DNA from: Liolophura sinensis
Lineage: Eukaryota > Mollusca > Polyplacophora > Chitonida > Chitonidae
NCBI RefSeq assembly: GCF_032854445.1
Contig: NC_088300.1
Coordinates: 64,330,984 to 64,394,983, forward strand
Reading direction: 5' to 3'
Length of the DNA: 64,000 nucleotides
The notes below the pieces were generated by a model. It ran no database searches, was not told the origin of the DNA, and saw only the letters and a list, made by a program, of their open reading frames with translations. Both the position numbers and the translations under genes were made by a program. Positions 26,001 through 41,000 of this stretch are shown one piece after another. Position 1 is the first letter of the stretch, and each line of letters opens with the position of its first letter.

Positions 26001-29000
26001 TTTTTTTTAATTTATTTTTGTATATTGCTTTATTTATTTATTTATTTGATTATTAAGAATATTTAACGTGTCAGATGTTAGTCCAGTATTAGAGTTGAGA
26101 GAGTAGTAAAAGTGTGCAGAAAACCACCATACTTGGCAAATCTCCACTGTCACTTTAAACTGTAACCCAACCAGTTTAAAACAGTGGATTAAAACAAATA
26201 ATCTCAAGGTTAATGGTAACTGATAGCTGAATGTTAGGAGATAGAAGATTGCGCTGTCAGTGAAGGCACTGTAATGTTTGATTTACCACAGGATCTGATG
26301 TTCCTGCTACTACATGGTTTAAGTTATTTATCCCTGTTCTAATATGAATGGATGACATCTGTGATACTACACTGTACAATATGTGATCAGATGCGCAATG
26401 TAAAATTATTAACACATTATCAGTATAGGTAGCCTTCCTCTCCGGCCATACGTGATAAAAGGTCTGTCAGCAACCTGCGGATGGTTGTGGGTTTCTACCG
26501 GGCTGTACCCTGTTTCCTCCCATCCTAATGCTGGCCGCCGTCGTATAAGTGAAATGTTCTTGAGTACAGTGTAAAACACCAATCAAATAAATAAATAACA
26601 CTATATGTATACTGTATTTTATTTTGTCCTGTTTATCCGATCATTTGCCTTGTAGCAATCGGAAGCTCCATGAAATTGCTGCCTATCTGAACTTGTTACC
26701 CCACCCTGAGGAGGGAAAGGATAATGTGTATGAGACAGACTTCCTTCTGGAGCTCCTGGTGAGTAATACAATAATGTGTATGATACTGACTTCCTTCTGG
26801 AGCTCGAGGTGAGTAACTCAGTAACACATAGGATACTGACTTCCCTTTGGAGCTCCTGGTGAGCAGCACAATAATGCATTTGATACTGACTTCCTTTTGG
26901 AGCTTAACACAATAATGCTTTTGATACTGACTTCCTTCTGAAGTTGTTGGTGAGTAACACAATAATGCATTAGATACTCACTTCCTTCTGAAGTTACTGG
27001 TGAGTAACACAGTATTGTGTATGATACGGACTTCCTTCTGGAGCTGCTGGTGAGTAACACAATAATGTGTGTGGTGCTGACTTTCTTCTGGAGCTCCTGG
27101 TAAGTAACACAATAATGCATTTGATACTCACTTCCTTCTGAAGCTGTTGGTGAGTAACACAATATTGTGTATGATACAGACTTCCTTCTGGAGCTGCTGA
27201 TGAGTAACACAATAATGCATTTGATACTGACTTCCCTCTGGAGCTGCTGGTGAGTAACACAGTAATGTATTTGATGCTCACTTCCGTCTGGAGCTGCTGG
27301 TGAGTAACACAATAACACATTTGGTACGGACTTCCTTCTGGAGCTGCTGGTGAGAAACACAGTAATGTATTTGATGCTCACTTCCGTCTGGAGCTGCTGG
27401 TGAGTAACACAATAACACATTTGGTACTGATTTGCTTCTGAAGCTGATGGTGAGTAACACAGCAATGTGTATGATACTGACTTACTTCTGGTGCTCCTGG
27501 TGAGTGACAATGCTTTTGATACTCACTTCCTTCTGAAGTTGTTGGTGAGACACACAGCAATGTGTATGATACTGACTTCACTCTGGAGCTGCTGGTGAGT
27601 AATGCAATAATGCTTTGAGACTGGCTTTTTCTTTTGGAGCTGAGCTTGAGGAACTCAGTATTGTTTTTGATTGCATCTGTGAATGAAAACTGATACCCAT
27701 ACTTTCTTACCTGATCAGGTATCTCGCCATGAGCGTCGCCCTTCACAACTCCAGGCCCTTAACGAGATGCCACTCTACCCCACAGAGCAGATCATTTGGG
27801 ACGAAAACATTGTCCCCACAGAGTACTACTCTGGAGAAGGTGGGTTAATATCTCATCTTCTAAGAGAAAGAAAACTTGAAATTAAAGTAATCATCAGACA
27901 TTTTATTTCCCTCTAAACAGATCTTTTATGCATTTGTATTCATATTGTTTTTATGGAAAGACACTGAAACTGTTTTCTGGTTGTAATTATGCTCTGACTA
28001 TCAGATGAGCTTGGCTAGCTGTCTGGATGAGCTTTGTTAGAGGCCTGGACACGCCCGATTTGCTGTTGGCTCTGGGCAGTACTGGAAATAATTAAAAAAT
28101 AAATAAATAAAAAACGATGTTTACAAATGCTTTGTGGATGTATGTACTGTTCCAGTCATTCAGAACATCCAGGGAACATATTTTGATCTACATACATACA
28201 TACATTAAACATTATCTGTTTCAGATTGCCTGGCCTTACCCAAACTGAACCTTCAGTTTTTGACCCTCCATGATTATTTGTTGAGAAACTTCAACCTATT
28301 TCGTTTGGAATCCACATGTAAGTGTGTTGCGCAAAATATTGCTTAGCAGTATACTGCATTTCTTCAACCTTTTCACATGTTAACAGAATGTTCATTCAAG
28401 CATATTTTGAAGACATTATTCTGTGTTGACTTATAAAATTATACTTTTTGTGAAGCCCTGACCAATGCAACCAATGTAGCTTTGTCTCCAAAATCAAATT
28501 AAAAATGTGGATAAATTGCATTGAAAGCTGCTCTTGTATATGCGAAAGGGTTGAGGAATTATGATTGTACTGGAAAAACTATTTAAATATTCAAAATTTT
28601 TCACAGGGAATTTGTAAAAAATTATTCTGCTCCCACCATTAAAACATACAAATTCAGTTCATTTTCCTAGTGTTACATTAACAAATTTCCATCTGCTACT
28701 AAATGTAGCATCAAGGCAGTGAAAATCTGTAACCAGGTTGTAAATCTGTCGTAGGAGCGAGCGATGGTATATGTGTTCTGTCAGACCTAGTCGTGAACAC
28801 GCAATTTTAGGGCCGTTGTGATAAGCAGTCAGCGGTGCTTGTGTGGCTGTGTATGCTGTCTAATATTCTAACAATTGCCATCTACCAATATAGTATGTAT
28901 ATCTGTGGAGATCACCGGAGTAACTTACCAAAGGTAGTTGGTTTTACCCCAGGCACCCTAATTTTATCCAAGCATGATATTGACGCCATTATATAAGTCA

Positions 29001-32000
29001 AAAATTGTTGAGTTTGATGTTAAGCTACAATCAGATAACTAATGGTCTGTCTGATGTTTTCAGATGAGATCAGGCAGGATGTGGAGGATGCTATCAGCAG
29101 GATGAAGCCTTGGTAAGATCACCTTTTTCTCAGTTTTGCACAAGGAATTTGTTATGTAGACCACCATGATGACAATAAGTAGCCGACGAAACAGAGGCAG
29201 CCATTTTCACAGTACATTGCTCCCTCGAATTTATGCGGATTGATTTACCGCAAAATCAGAATTAACAGGATGGTGTGGTGTCCCCAATTTGTTTTTTTTT
29301 TTTTGCACCAATGTCAAAATATTCACTAGACATTACTTTTGGCCAGATTTGATTGTGTATCAAATTTTTATTATTGTAAATTCGTAATATCCTAAGTAAA
29401 AACTGTGCTGACAGTCATAAGTACCATTGGGTGCTATTAAAGCCCTCCACATATGATGCTGCCATTGATTCCAAGTTGTTTATTTTTGTTTTCTAAAGCA
29501 TTTCATTGATGAAATTCAACAGTTGCACATATGTTTAGGTAATTTGGTGGCGCGACATTCTGTGCATAGCTATAAATTCTGCTGGTATGTGGCACTCTCT
29601 GTTTGGTGCATTTAGTTTACAGTCAAGGAAGATAAAGGTTTGTTCTCTTAAAAATACATCATTCCATAAAAAAAAAAATAAAGAATTCTTAACATACTCT
29701 TGTCATGCAGGTCTAAAGTTTGCCTTTCTCGAAGATAACTGACTGTCGATTCACCGATAAACCAATCCTTCAGTAATGTTTGGCGTGGTAAATCACTTTC
29801 TCACATGATAATGTTCCATTATTTCAAGGTTTTATTGCGCCACATGCAAGAATTTTTTATTATTGTTATTGTTTTATTAAACCGGATAACTCAGTCAACA
29901 TAAGTACCTGAAATTCTTGTGTACATTTTGTATCATAAAACTGTTGTCAGTCACATTCAGATTTCTTCTTATTCTAGCCATAACAAATTATCTCCCTTGT
30001 CAGAATTCGATTTTGCGTGGATTTGATTATAACATGGCATGAATCTTTTCGATCTGGATGACAGCATTATTTTCAAGGGAGCAGTGTATATAACATTCAC
30101 TTGTTCAAAATATATCCTTGTCAAGGCTAACCTCTTGGTACATGTATGTGTTGAAGATGCTAAAAGCTTTTCAGAGTTTATTTTGTTTCATTTCCTTAGA
30201 GTTTGCCAATTATGTTTGATCCAGATGAGCTTTTTTGAGTAAGTGCTTGAGGTTTAACGTCGTATGAGCTTTTTTGAAGTGAATAGAGAGAGGGGTTGTC
30301 AAGCACAAATTCTGCAGTGAAATCACCACTGTTTGCCCCTCCATTTACAGGAGAGCGGAGGACGGGAACTGTATATTTGGAGGCTGGGCTCGTATGGCTT
30401 TACCACTCACAGGATTCAGTGTTGTGGAGGTAGGTCATTTTAGTAACAAGTTTGAATAAAGTCCTCGCTGAAGTAAAATGGTCAGGTGTCTGTGCTTCAT
30501 CAGTAATGTTCAAATTATCATATTCATTTTGTCACTTGTATCCAAACACTTTTAAGGTCTTGGAGATAAAAAAAAAGCAATAATTAATTAGACAGTATAC
30601 ATGTACATTTAAATGAAACTCATAGGACATTCTTGAAAGTTGGCCTGCATCCAAGTAAATGGTCATTCGCACTAGGATGGACAGTAGACAAGACATCCAT
30701 TAATCCTTGCCAAATCTCTGTCTCAAAATCTCGAGTAACAAACTTAAGTGAGTATAAACAGTTGCTAGATGATATTTTTGGAAAATGCTAAGAATATATC
30801 TCTGCCTCTTGTAGCTCCCACTTGCCATTTTTGGAGTAACTTAAGTAATCTAACTCATTAATATATGGTAAAAGGTGACCAGTAGTAACTTTCCTGGAGG
30901 ATTTGACCAACTTACCTGACAATTCTGGTTGTATCCAGTTTGAGCAATCTACACACAGGTTTTTGCTGCATAACTTTATCTGCCTGTTGTGTTTTTCTTG
31001 GTTTGTGAATCTATCACTGGCTCATTCATTCATGTGTCAAGACATACTCTCGACACAACTGATAGATCGATGACCAATGACATTGGTGTTGGGCTGCAGA
31101 CTTAAGTTGGGAGATGTGTCAGGTACCTGAAGATGGACAATAGTTAACTTGAACAGCCCTTGAGCACTTTTGTACGTGCAAATCAGGTAAAAAACTAACT
31201 GTTTGTTTTGTGACATTTCAGGTGGCCAAGCCTAATGTTGGCGAGAACCATCCAGCCCGTGTCAGAGCTGATGTCACCGTGACCCTTAACCTCCGGCCGG
31301 GCATCAAGAATGAGTGGGAATGTAAGACTATGGTGTTATTATTGCTCTACTATCATTGTAAAACTTGAGTACCTTTGTAAACTCAAAACAACAGTTATTG
31401 TATTTTGGAAGATTGTTTTAATCTAAATGCATTTCAAAGCAAGTGTTGAAAAGATTGAGAAAATGTAAAATATATTGCTGTGAAAATCTAAATGTTTTTT
31501 TTTTTAATTCTCTGTAAAGTTATACATGTAACTGTCAAGTTCCTGATAAGATGGATGCTAGACTATTACCAAGACAGCATCAAAATGTGGCCTATACATG
31601 GTCATAGTGTTATTTATTAGTGACTGTAATTCTTCTAATTATTAGGACAGCTAATAGTAGTGCTGAAGCCAATCTGAAGGCAATCTGAAGCCAAAAATCA
31701 TATTTGTCTCTCATTTTTTTGCGCAGAAATGGAGACATGTACATTGTATATGTTACTCATAAGATGGAGTAACCACATGAGAAATGAGGAACTCCATATT
31801 CCAGCTACAGTTACATGTATGATGGGGCCAGATGTCCCAAAAATTAGAAGAATTACAGTATATTATAATATTCATATCCTAAATGAAGTAGGAATGATGA
31901 AGTAAATGATCTATACAGTTCTGATGCTGTGTTTTATATTTTCAGCCATGAGGAAGCATGACGTGGCATTTCTGATCAGTCTGCGGCCTAGCACTCCCAT

Positions 32001-35000
32001 AGGCACTAACTACGACTACAGTAAACCCTTCATCCCGCAGGTGGGGCTGGCCTATGTGAGGGGCTGTGAGATAGAGGGCATGCTGGACGAGAATGGCAAG
32101 GTCATAGAGGAAGGTGAGATGGTCATTTCATCAAAATCAAACTCAGCCAGCTTCACAGTCACACGAACAAACAGGTTGATAGAGATGTTACAAGTTATAC
32201 ATTTTGAATCACATACGTGTCTGTTACAGGATTTAGATTTCATGTTATACCTTATGATTGCGTGTTACACACTTAGAAAACCATTGCGCACTCTTTAAGC
32301 TACACGTTGCACTGCATGGTATGCACTGAAAGTTGTACACATAATACGTCTGAGATCGCCTGTTGCATGGTTAACATTGCAAGTTGGGTACTTGACATTT
32401 CACGTTGCTCGGTAAGGGTTGCATTTTGCATGCTTAAAGGAGAACCTCAACGACTTTCTTTTCACACTAAGTGTTCCCTAAACACAATATTTATGATATG
32501 TTTGTCTGTAAACTGCATTTAAGAAACTATTACCTTAACTAGTTCCATTTAGAACCCATGCCTATCTTGTCAACTGCAGAGCCCTGCTCGGGTGACGTCA
32601 TGTGGAATACCTGCTGGGACATATATTGAAAAGCCCTGCAAAGTGTAGCTGACATGCATTAGGCCTATCAATGAAAATCTTTCGTTTGACCTAATCTGTA
32701 ATTACCCCTACATGTACACCTCTTAATTAGCACCCTAAAAATAGTATAAGTAAAACAATTTTACAACAAATATTTTGGAGGATAGGCTACCCAAGTTGTA
32801 TTAGATCCTGGAAAAGTGTGTACAGCATAGCAACTGGGCGATACGATTACACATTTTCGCTCACATATCGGACATATAGGTGACACAAATGTGCTCCCGT
32901 CTGATTTGCCTGACACAAATTGGACATTCACCAAATTATGGTAGTAACAGACTATACATTTTTATAGCCAAGTTGAGAAATACCACCCGTGAAACTAACA
33001 ACTAACCTTTTTTTAAAGAAGTGTCATAGGCAAAAATAAATAAGGCTTGAATTATATCGAATGGAAATAGCGATTAGTAACACATAGAAATGCCAATATA
33101 AATTTGTCTGGGTCCCCATTATGGGCGTCAATGCGGCATGCTGTGGGGCATCTCACACGCATAGGGGCCTGCAGGCAAGGTGTGAACTGAGCTGGAGGGC
33201 CACCCTGTAGCCTTGTGGCCATTCAAACAACCAGGTAGCATTCACGGAGTGAAAATCCAGAGGTCTTTTCTGTTTGGCTTTTTTAGGGGATATTATAATG
33301 CTTGTCCTATGGCTTTCTCTTTTAAGAGTTATGGCTGAATTAGCAAGTCTCATATGACTATGATCAAGTCTCCCGTAATCAGAGGGCGTTTTCTCGAGAT
33401 CTGGTCCCTGTCCTGTACCATTTTTAGGAAATGCATGTAATTTTACAGTTTGATGCGTTGTGTTGCTGCAGTGGTAAGCCACACATGGGCATGGAATAAT
33501 CTCAAAATTAGTTGTTAAAGTATAGCGATTGTTTCCTGGTGTCTTTGTTCAACACATAGCATCAGATGCCTTCCGTTTTCGACGTTTTAAATGTTCGGAA
33601 TGGATTCAGGGACATCAAATTATGTCTGCAGTATGGAAGGCTCAGCACTGGGGATGTACCTTAAAATTGCAATATATTCACTTAAGATTGTATGTTGCAC
33701 ACTTCTGATTTCATGTAGAATTGATTGGTGCACACTTCAGGTTAAATTCTGCACATTTCAGGTTAAATTCTGCACACCTCAGGTTAAATTCTGCACATTT
33801 CAGGTTAAATTCTGCACACTTCAGATTAAATTCTGCACACTCCAGGTTGAATTCTGCACACTCCAGGTTAAATTCTGCACACTTCAGATTAAATTCTGCA
33901 CACTCCAGGTTGAATTCTGCACACTCCAGGTTGAATTCTGCACCCTTCAGGTTAAATTCTGCACACTCCAGGTTGAATTCTGCACACTCCAGGTTGAATT
34001 CTGCACACTCCAGGTTAAATTCTGCACATTTCAGGTTAAATTCTGCACACCTCAGGTTATATTCTGCACACTCCAGGTTGAATTCTGCACACTTCAGGTT
34101 AAATTCTCCACACTTCAGATTAAATTCTGCACACTCCAGGTTGAATTCTGCACACTCCAGGTTGAATTCTGCACACTTCAGGTTGAATTCTGCACACTTC
34201 AGGTTAAATTCTGCACATTTCAGGTTAAATTCTGCACACCTCAGGTTAAATTCTGCACACTCCAGTTTGAATTCTGCACACTCCAGGTTGAATTCTGCAC
34301 ACTTCAGATTAAATTCTGCACACCTCAGGTTAAATTCTGCACACTCCAGGTTGAATTTTGCACACTTCAGGTTAAATTCTGCACACTTCAGGTTGAATTT
34401 TGCACACTCCAGGTTGAATTCTGCACACTTCAGGTTGAATTCTGCACCAAGCATGTATATGTATTGTAGTCTTTGTAGATACATATATTTGTTGTCATGG
34501 CCATAGAATGGTTGATGTTGTGCGGTCAAAGGCTAAGATATGGTAAAAAACAACCTGAGAAACATACGAAAACAAATTTCTTCACAGGTGTAAAAAGAGT
34601 ATTAATTGTTTATTTATTATTAGTTTACAATTCACATGAGGATAAAAAAAAAATAATACAAGAAATACAAGTGAATATAGTAGAAACAAGTTAGGTGTAT
34701 ATTGGGTTTTTTATTTGTCTCTTTGATTATACAGGCCCTGATCCCAAACCTGAGCTGAAGGGAGAGATTCGTACGTACAGAGTATGGTTAGACCCTAACC
34801 AGTATCAGCAGGACATGACCAACACCGTCAATGGGGCAGAGGTGCGTACACACTAGGATTAGCTACAGAATGGAAGTAAATATATGTGAGAAAAAATATT
34901 ACAGCTGTTGTTCTTTTGATATACGTTTCTGTTTGTTTCTTTGTTACATCTACGTATATCACTTTTGAAAAAAATATTTTTGGCATACAACAAAGATGTC

Positions 35001-38000
35001 TTCTTGAGGACTTGTTCCAGTGCTGTCTTTTTTGCAGTGCTGCCTCACTGAAGTGACCTGTCAAAGACACTTCATGTGATACCACACTGTGCAGTGATAG
35101 TATACTGATTCTGGACAAACCAATACTTGGGATATCTCCATGTTCTGAGTACCACTTGAAGAAAAAAACCAACATTACCAATTTTAAAACCTTAGAACAT
35201 ATAATACTCAAGTCTACAGGGGTACAATCATACTCTAAACCAGTTATTCGGGGTTTTTATTAGTACACGTTGATTTAAACAAGTCATTTAGATTTGTAAT
35301 TATTAAGATTGATTGAAATCTGGATCGTAAAAAGAGAAGAAATTACTGCACATTATATTATTTAACTGTATGAAAGCTCGGTTAAATTCAAATTATATTT
35401 ATACTTCCTTTTACAGGATGTTTATGAGACATTCAATGTTATCCTGAGACGTAAACCCAAGGAGAATAATTTCAAAGCTGTTTTGGAGACGATTCGTGAC
35501 CTGATGAATACAGAGTGTGTTGTCCCTGACTGGCTCCATGACATCATCCTTGGTTACGGAGATCCCGGTGCTGCACATTATTCCAAGTAATACTTTTGTT
35601 TTTGTAAAAATTACGCTGTCCTTTTTGTCTTTTCAGTACTTTTGAATTCATTCAGACATTAAATATTTGTGATTGTTCAGTGTAACACAAGTATCAAGTG
35701 GCTTGAAGTCATAAATTATTTGTCGTGTAATTGGTGAAGGTCAGTGGTGAAGGTCAATGGTTTACGTTTAAGTTTTGAGCATGACATTAAACCATTCAAA
35801 TAAATAAATAAATAAAATTAACAAATTTCAACAGTAGTTCCTTTTCACGCTACTTAAATGATATATGAGTACATTTGAATTAGAATTACAGGTAGCTTTA
35901 AAGGCTCTTCTCACGTGTGAAACAAATAACAAGAACATGGTCCTGCAATATTGTTGTTTTAACTTTTGCAGAATGGAAGGTCAAATCCACAAGCTGGACT
36001 GGAATGACACTTTCCTGTCCATAGACCACTTGGAAGCAAGTTTTCCTGATTACAGGATTAAACTTTTAGAAGAGGAGAGAAGGAAAAACAGGCCGCCATT
36101 CAGGTATGAATATTCATGAAGTCACTTGTTGTATGTTTCAGAGATATTGACATTCAAGCCAAGATCATTGTAGTGCTGAATAAACTGGTAAGTGATCATG
36201 AAGTCGGTAAGGGCACTGAGCAGTGAATACATTTTTATGCTATGAAAATAGAAAAGTCTGTTAGCAACCTGCAGATGGTCGTGGGTTTCCACCGATCTCT
36301 GCCCGGTTTCCTATCACCATAACTCTGGCCACCGTTGTGTAAGTGAAATATCGTTGAGTACAGCATAAAACAGCAGTCAAATACATTGATAAATAAACAT
36401 ATAGTTTTCATATTCTTTAAATGTCATTTTTAATCCATTTTTTTTTTTTTTGAACACGCCCTGAAAATTAATCAGGGGGCTGTATAAAGACATAAATTTG
36501 CAATCATAAACCAGTTGATACATGTGTAAGATCTTCAACTGAATTGGTTCTCTTGTGATACAGACTGACTTTTCCGCCAAATCGTCCCAATTTGAAGAGG
36601 AAGGACAGTGAAGTAGACAGTGAGGAAGAGAAGTCTATAGAAGTCGAACCTCACATTATACCTAACAGAGGACCGTACCCTTACAGTAGGCCTAAAGTGT
36701 AAGTAAAATTAGAGACGTGTGTGGCTGTGAGCAGTCAAGTGTAAGTTGAAGAAGTCTTCCACCAATATGCCTTGCATGTGGGAAAGTTCCTCAGTAACTT
36801 GACAAAGGTTGGTGGTATACCCCAAGCACTCTGGTTTCCTCCACCCATAAAATGTGTACTGCAAGTATATAAGTGAAAAATTTTTTGAGTATGGGATAAG
36901 CAACAATCAAATAAATATGTTTTTGTCCATTCTTGTGAGGTAATTTGAAGTGTTGAATGCTATTGATGACATTTTTTTCATGGTTGGTAGAACCTGGACT
37001 AATACAAAACCTCACTCATTAAATATGGTTTTGGTTTAAATTTTACAATAGTGTGCCATCACTGGAATTAATAAAGACCGCTTTGTGCACTTCTTCCACC
37101 CAGGAACTCTATCCTGTTTACCCCCACCCAGGTAGAGGCTATAAGGGCAGGAATGCAGCATGGCCTCACCCTTGTGGTGGGACCCCCAGGGACAGGAAAG
37201 ACAGATGTGGCTGTACAGATCATCTCCAACATTTACCACAACTTCCCAGAGCAAAGAACGTTGATTGTTACCCATTCTAACCAGGTAAGTTGAGGCGTTT
37301 TACCTAGTTTTGTCACTCTTTATACATGTGTGGACTACTTGTATATGTCATCCTTGCTTCATAGGTTTTTTTTAAACTCTCAAGTACCCTAAATGAGCTA
37401 AAATGTCGCCACAAAAGGCAAATAAATGTCACAAAATATTATTTTCGGTGCTGAAACATACAATTTTCCAGTAGAATACCATCCCCAAGCATCGTTCCCA
37501 GCAAACCTCAAAACACCTTTCTAAAATCAACAGAACTCTCAGAATCAGGAAAGGTGGACAAGTCAGTCATGCACGAAATTTATGGTCATTTAGGGTACTT
37601 CTCGGGCAACATTGAACTAATGTCAGCAGGGTTTTGACTAAAAGCAAGTTCAAATTCATACAGTGTTAAAAGATAGCAGGCTTATGTTCAAACATCAAAA
37701 TTTTACCAACCAACAGGCAGAATGACTGCTTTATGGAGCTTTTTAATAACAGATTATGAATTTTTATATACTGTTGTGAATGTTAATATCAGTGTTTAGA
37801 ACATAACTGTATATTGTTATGAATGTTTCTTTATGTGCTAGGCTCTGAATCAGCTGTTTGAGAAGATCATGGCCTTGGATGTGGATGAGCGACATCTGCT
37901 GAGAATGGGTCATGGTGAGGAGGCCCTAGAAACTGAGAAAGATTTCAGCAGGTGAGAATATGTGTGTAGTGAGAACATTGAAGAGACATTGAGGACCACC

Positions 38001-41000
38001 AAGAGAATATTGCAGTAAACAATACAAACTTTGAGCAAAACTTTGCTGAAAACACATAATTAAATAAAGTTAAAAAGAACTTGGGACTGCTCTATTGATT
38101 TTTCAACTCGAGACTGGGAAACTGCAAGTGGGTTATGGTAAATTTTGCTGCAAAAACTCAATTTAAAGAGGAAAATGAATGTCATAAATATGTTATGTTT
38201 GGTGCTGAATGTTACCTTTTACTTTTGGTATCAATGGTGGCAGAAATTCATACAAATTCACGTTGGTAATAATTTGTTACATTGCAGATACGGACGTGTG
38301 AATTATGTGTTAGCTCAGCGACTTGAGTTGTTACAGGAAGTGGCAAGGCTTCAAAGCAGTCTGGGAGTACAAGGAGATGTCTCATACACATGCGAGACAG
38401 CTGGACATTTTTACCTGTATCAGGTATTGATACAACAGAACATTATCTAAATTAACAGAACTATCTGGGGTTTTTTTGTTGTTGTTAATTTTCTGCTTTT
38501 TGTTTGCTATTAAATTGTATGGATTCTTCTTCATTAAAACTGAAAAATTAAAACAGGTTAAAGTTAACTTGAATTAGGAAACTGTGTAAAAATACCCAGT
38601 GAGTTCAAGATTTCTTCTAAACTTTCCTTCCAGTCGACAGCTTTTGTTATGTATATTTTTGGGCTTCATTCCGTTTTTTTGGCATGTGTTTTTTTGTAGC
38701 ATATGAAGTTTTCTTCAGAATCATGACTAACTATATATGCTATTTGTTTTCATAATTACAGGTATTTTCTAGATGGGAGGAATTCATCAGCAAAGTCAAA
38801 GTAAAGCCAGGAGAGGTAACAACTTTTGTACCATGTGTATTTTATATACCTATCTCCTTGTTATGCTCTGCTGAGCACATAAATGTATTCCAATGTTTTT
38901 GTTTTGTACATACTAATGTTTATGCATGTGTGTCTTGGGGTGTTTGAAGTCAAATAATGATACTTTTTTTGTCACATGCTTCCCTCACCAAAGCAAGGTT
39001 TGCAGTGCCAGTAAAAATAACAGAAAAATGTTCATGGTAGAATCACTGGAAAAACAAAACTTGTGGGCAAAAAACTTTTCAATGGTGAATATTCTTCTTA
39101 ACTACTCCTTTTGACCTATTATAGGTTGTTGATGTGAAGACGGTGAAGGAGTTGTTTCCCTTTACAAAGTTCTTTGAGACTGCTCCACAACCATTGTTTA
39201 AAGGGAAATCCTATGAGGAAGATCTGGACACAGCTGAAGGATGCTTCAGACACATCAAAAGGATATTCACACAGCTTGAGGTTAGCACAATAAGCAGCTA
39301 TTCACAGATTGGAGTTGTCACAGACCACATTTTTTGAGCATTAGAGTCCATTTGCCTCCATTTTTATTGCAAGGTTGCAAGAGAATTAAGTATTATTTTG
39401 TTTTTTTCATAGTGAGAGCTTTTCAAAGTAGTCTTCAGAGCTAAAAAAAAGTACCTTCATAGATTGGACATGATGTATACAGCACCGAAAGTCATACATG
39501 ATGATATCGCTGTGAGTTCAAGTCCAGCTCATGCTGGCTTCCTCTCCGGCCGTGCGTGGGAAGGTCTGCCAGCAGCCTGCGGATGGTCATGGGTTTCTCC
39601 CGGCTCTGCCCGGTTTCCACCCACCATAATCCTGGCCGCCATTGTATAAGTGAAATATTCTTGAGTGTGGCGTAAAACACCAATCAGATAAATAAATAAA
39701 ACGTACATGATAGTAAAAGTGTTTTAGTTAAAAAGTCACAACACCAGACCATATATGGATGCTACGATAAAGCATCACACAGGGAGTTTAAAAAGCATAA
39801 CCCTTTATTTTTGTGACGTTGCACAACTGAGATATTGAAGTTCAATCTAAGCAAAATCGTGTGCATTGAGAAAACCTAAAACAACGCCATGTAATCAATT
39901 TTAACCGCTCAGAGGCAAATTATTTCTATAACCCGCAGACGTACATGTAGCTGTTTCTGCTTACCTGTTACTCACGGGCTCTCCAGTTGCTCACGGGCTC
40001 GTAAATATATATATATATATATGAGTTTTAATCATCTCAGAAAAAATGTCTGTGGCTGTTTAGTTCTGTTTCCACTTCTCTTTCTAAATAATTGTATTGT
40101 TTGTTGTCTTTCCTTGTAAAATGAGATGTATGCAGCATGTATAGCAGTCTCTCAGAGTGAGGCATTCTTATGTTAATGACCTTTTTTGTGTGATGAAGTG
40201 TGGTCTGTGAACAGCTAGGACAGCGTATACTCTGATTTTGCATTTCTGTTCAGACTTCTTTGATTCAAACCACTGAATATTAACACAGAATTTTGCCAAC
40301 CATGCATTTCAGGAGTTTCGTGCATTTGAACTGCTACGTAGCGGTGCTGATCGCTCCAAGTACCTGCTGATCAAGGAGGCAAAGATCATTGCCATGACCT
40401 GTACCCATGCTGCTCTGAAGAGGAGAGACCTGGTCGAGGCAGGATTCAAGGTAAATGCTAATCATTGATGAATGGTTACCACCCTTTACTTTTAAACCCT
40501 TGTTCAAAATCATTGTTGTGTCTGCTGGGAAATATTATCAAAATGCATACATGTACCTTCAGATAATTTGTTTAGCTCAGCTCCAGTTTTATCCAATAAT
40601 ATTTTCCGACCTTTGCTCTTGTCTGGTAAAAAAATTCTTGAGCTTGGTGTTAATGGTGAATGAATGAAATAAATAATGAAATCTCTTGCACGTCTTCTCT
40701 GACAGTATGACAACATCTTAATGGAGGAATCTGCGCAGATCCTGGAGATTGAAACTTTCATTCCTTTGCTTCTACAGGTAAGAAATGTTTGAAGAAAAAG
40801 AAAATTAAAGATAGAATGTAATTTTACTGTATCTTTGAGAAGAAATATCCATACACAGGTACCACATGTATTATAGATTATTTGTTTTGATATTTATATT
40901 GCTTTCATATTATTTTACATGCTGGCTTCCTCACACGTGCCAGCAACATGCAGATTGTTGTGGGTTCCACCCACCATAATGCTGGCAGCTGTCGTATAAG

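Noticed and set aside
26818-27746. Minus-strand open frames of up to 230 codons opposite AQR intron 13
   Set aside because: They result from the 50-bp array, which shifts frame each unit and returns every 150 bp. No recognisable domain.
32433-33600. A third TTAA-flanked element beginning TTAAAGGAGAACC in AQR intron 19
   Set aside because: The left end resembles the family, but I could not find a matching right terminal repeat or shared interior.
33591-34529. Open frames of 261-292 codons in three frames
   Set aside because: They come from a stop-free 21-bp tandem unit inside AQR intron 19, appear on both strands at once and encode only a 7-residue repeat.
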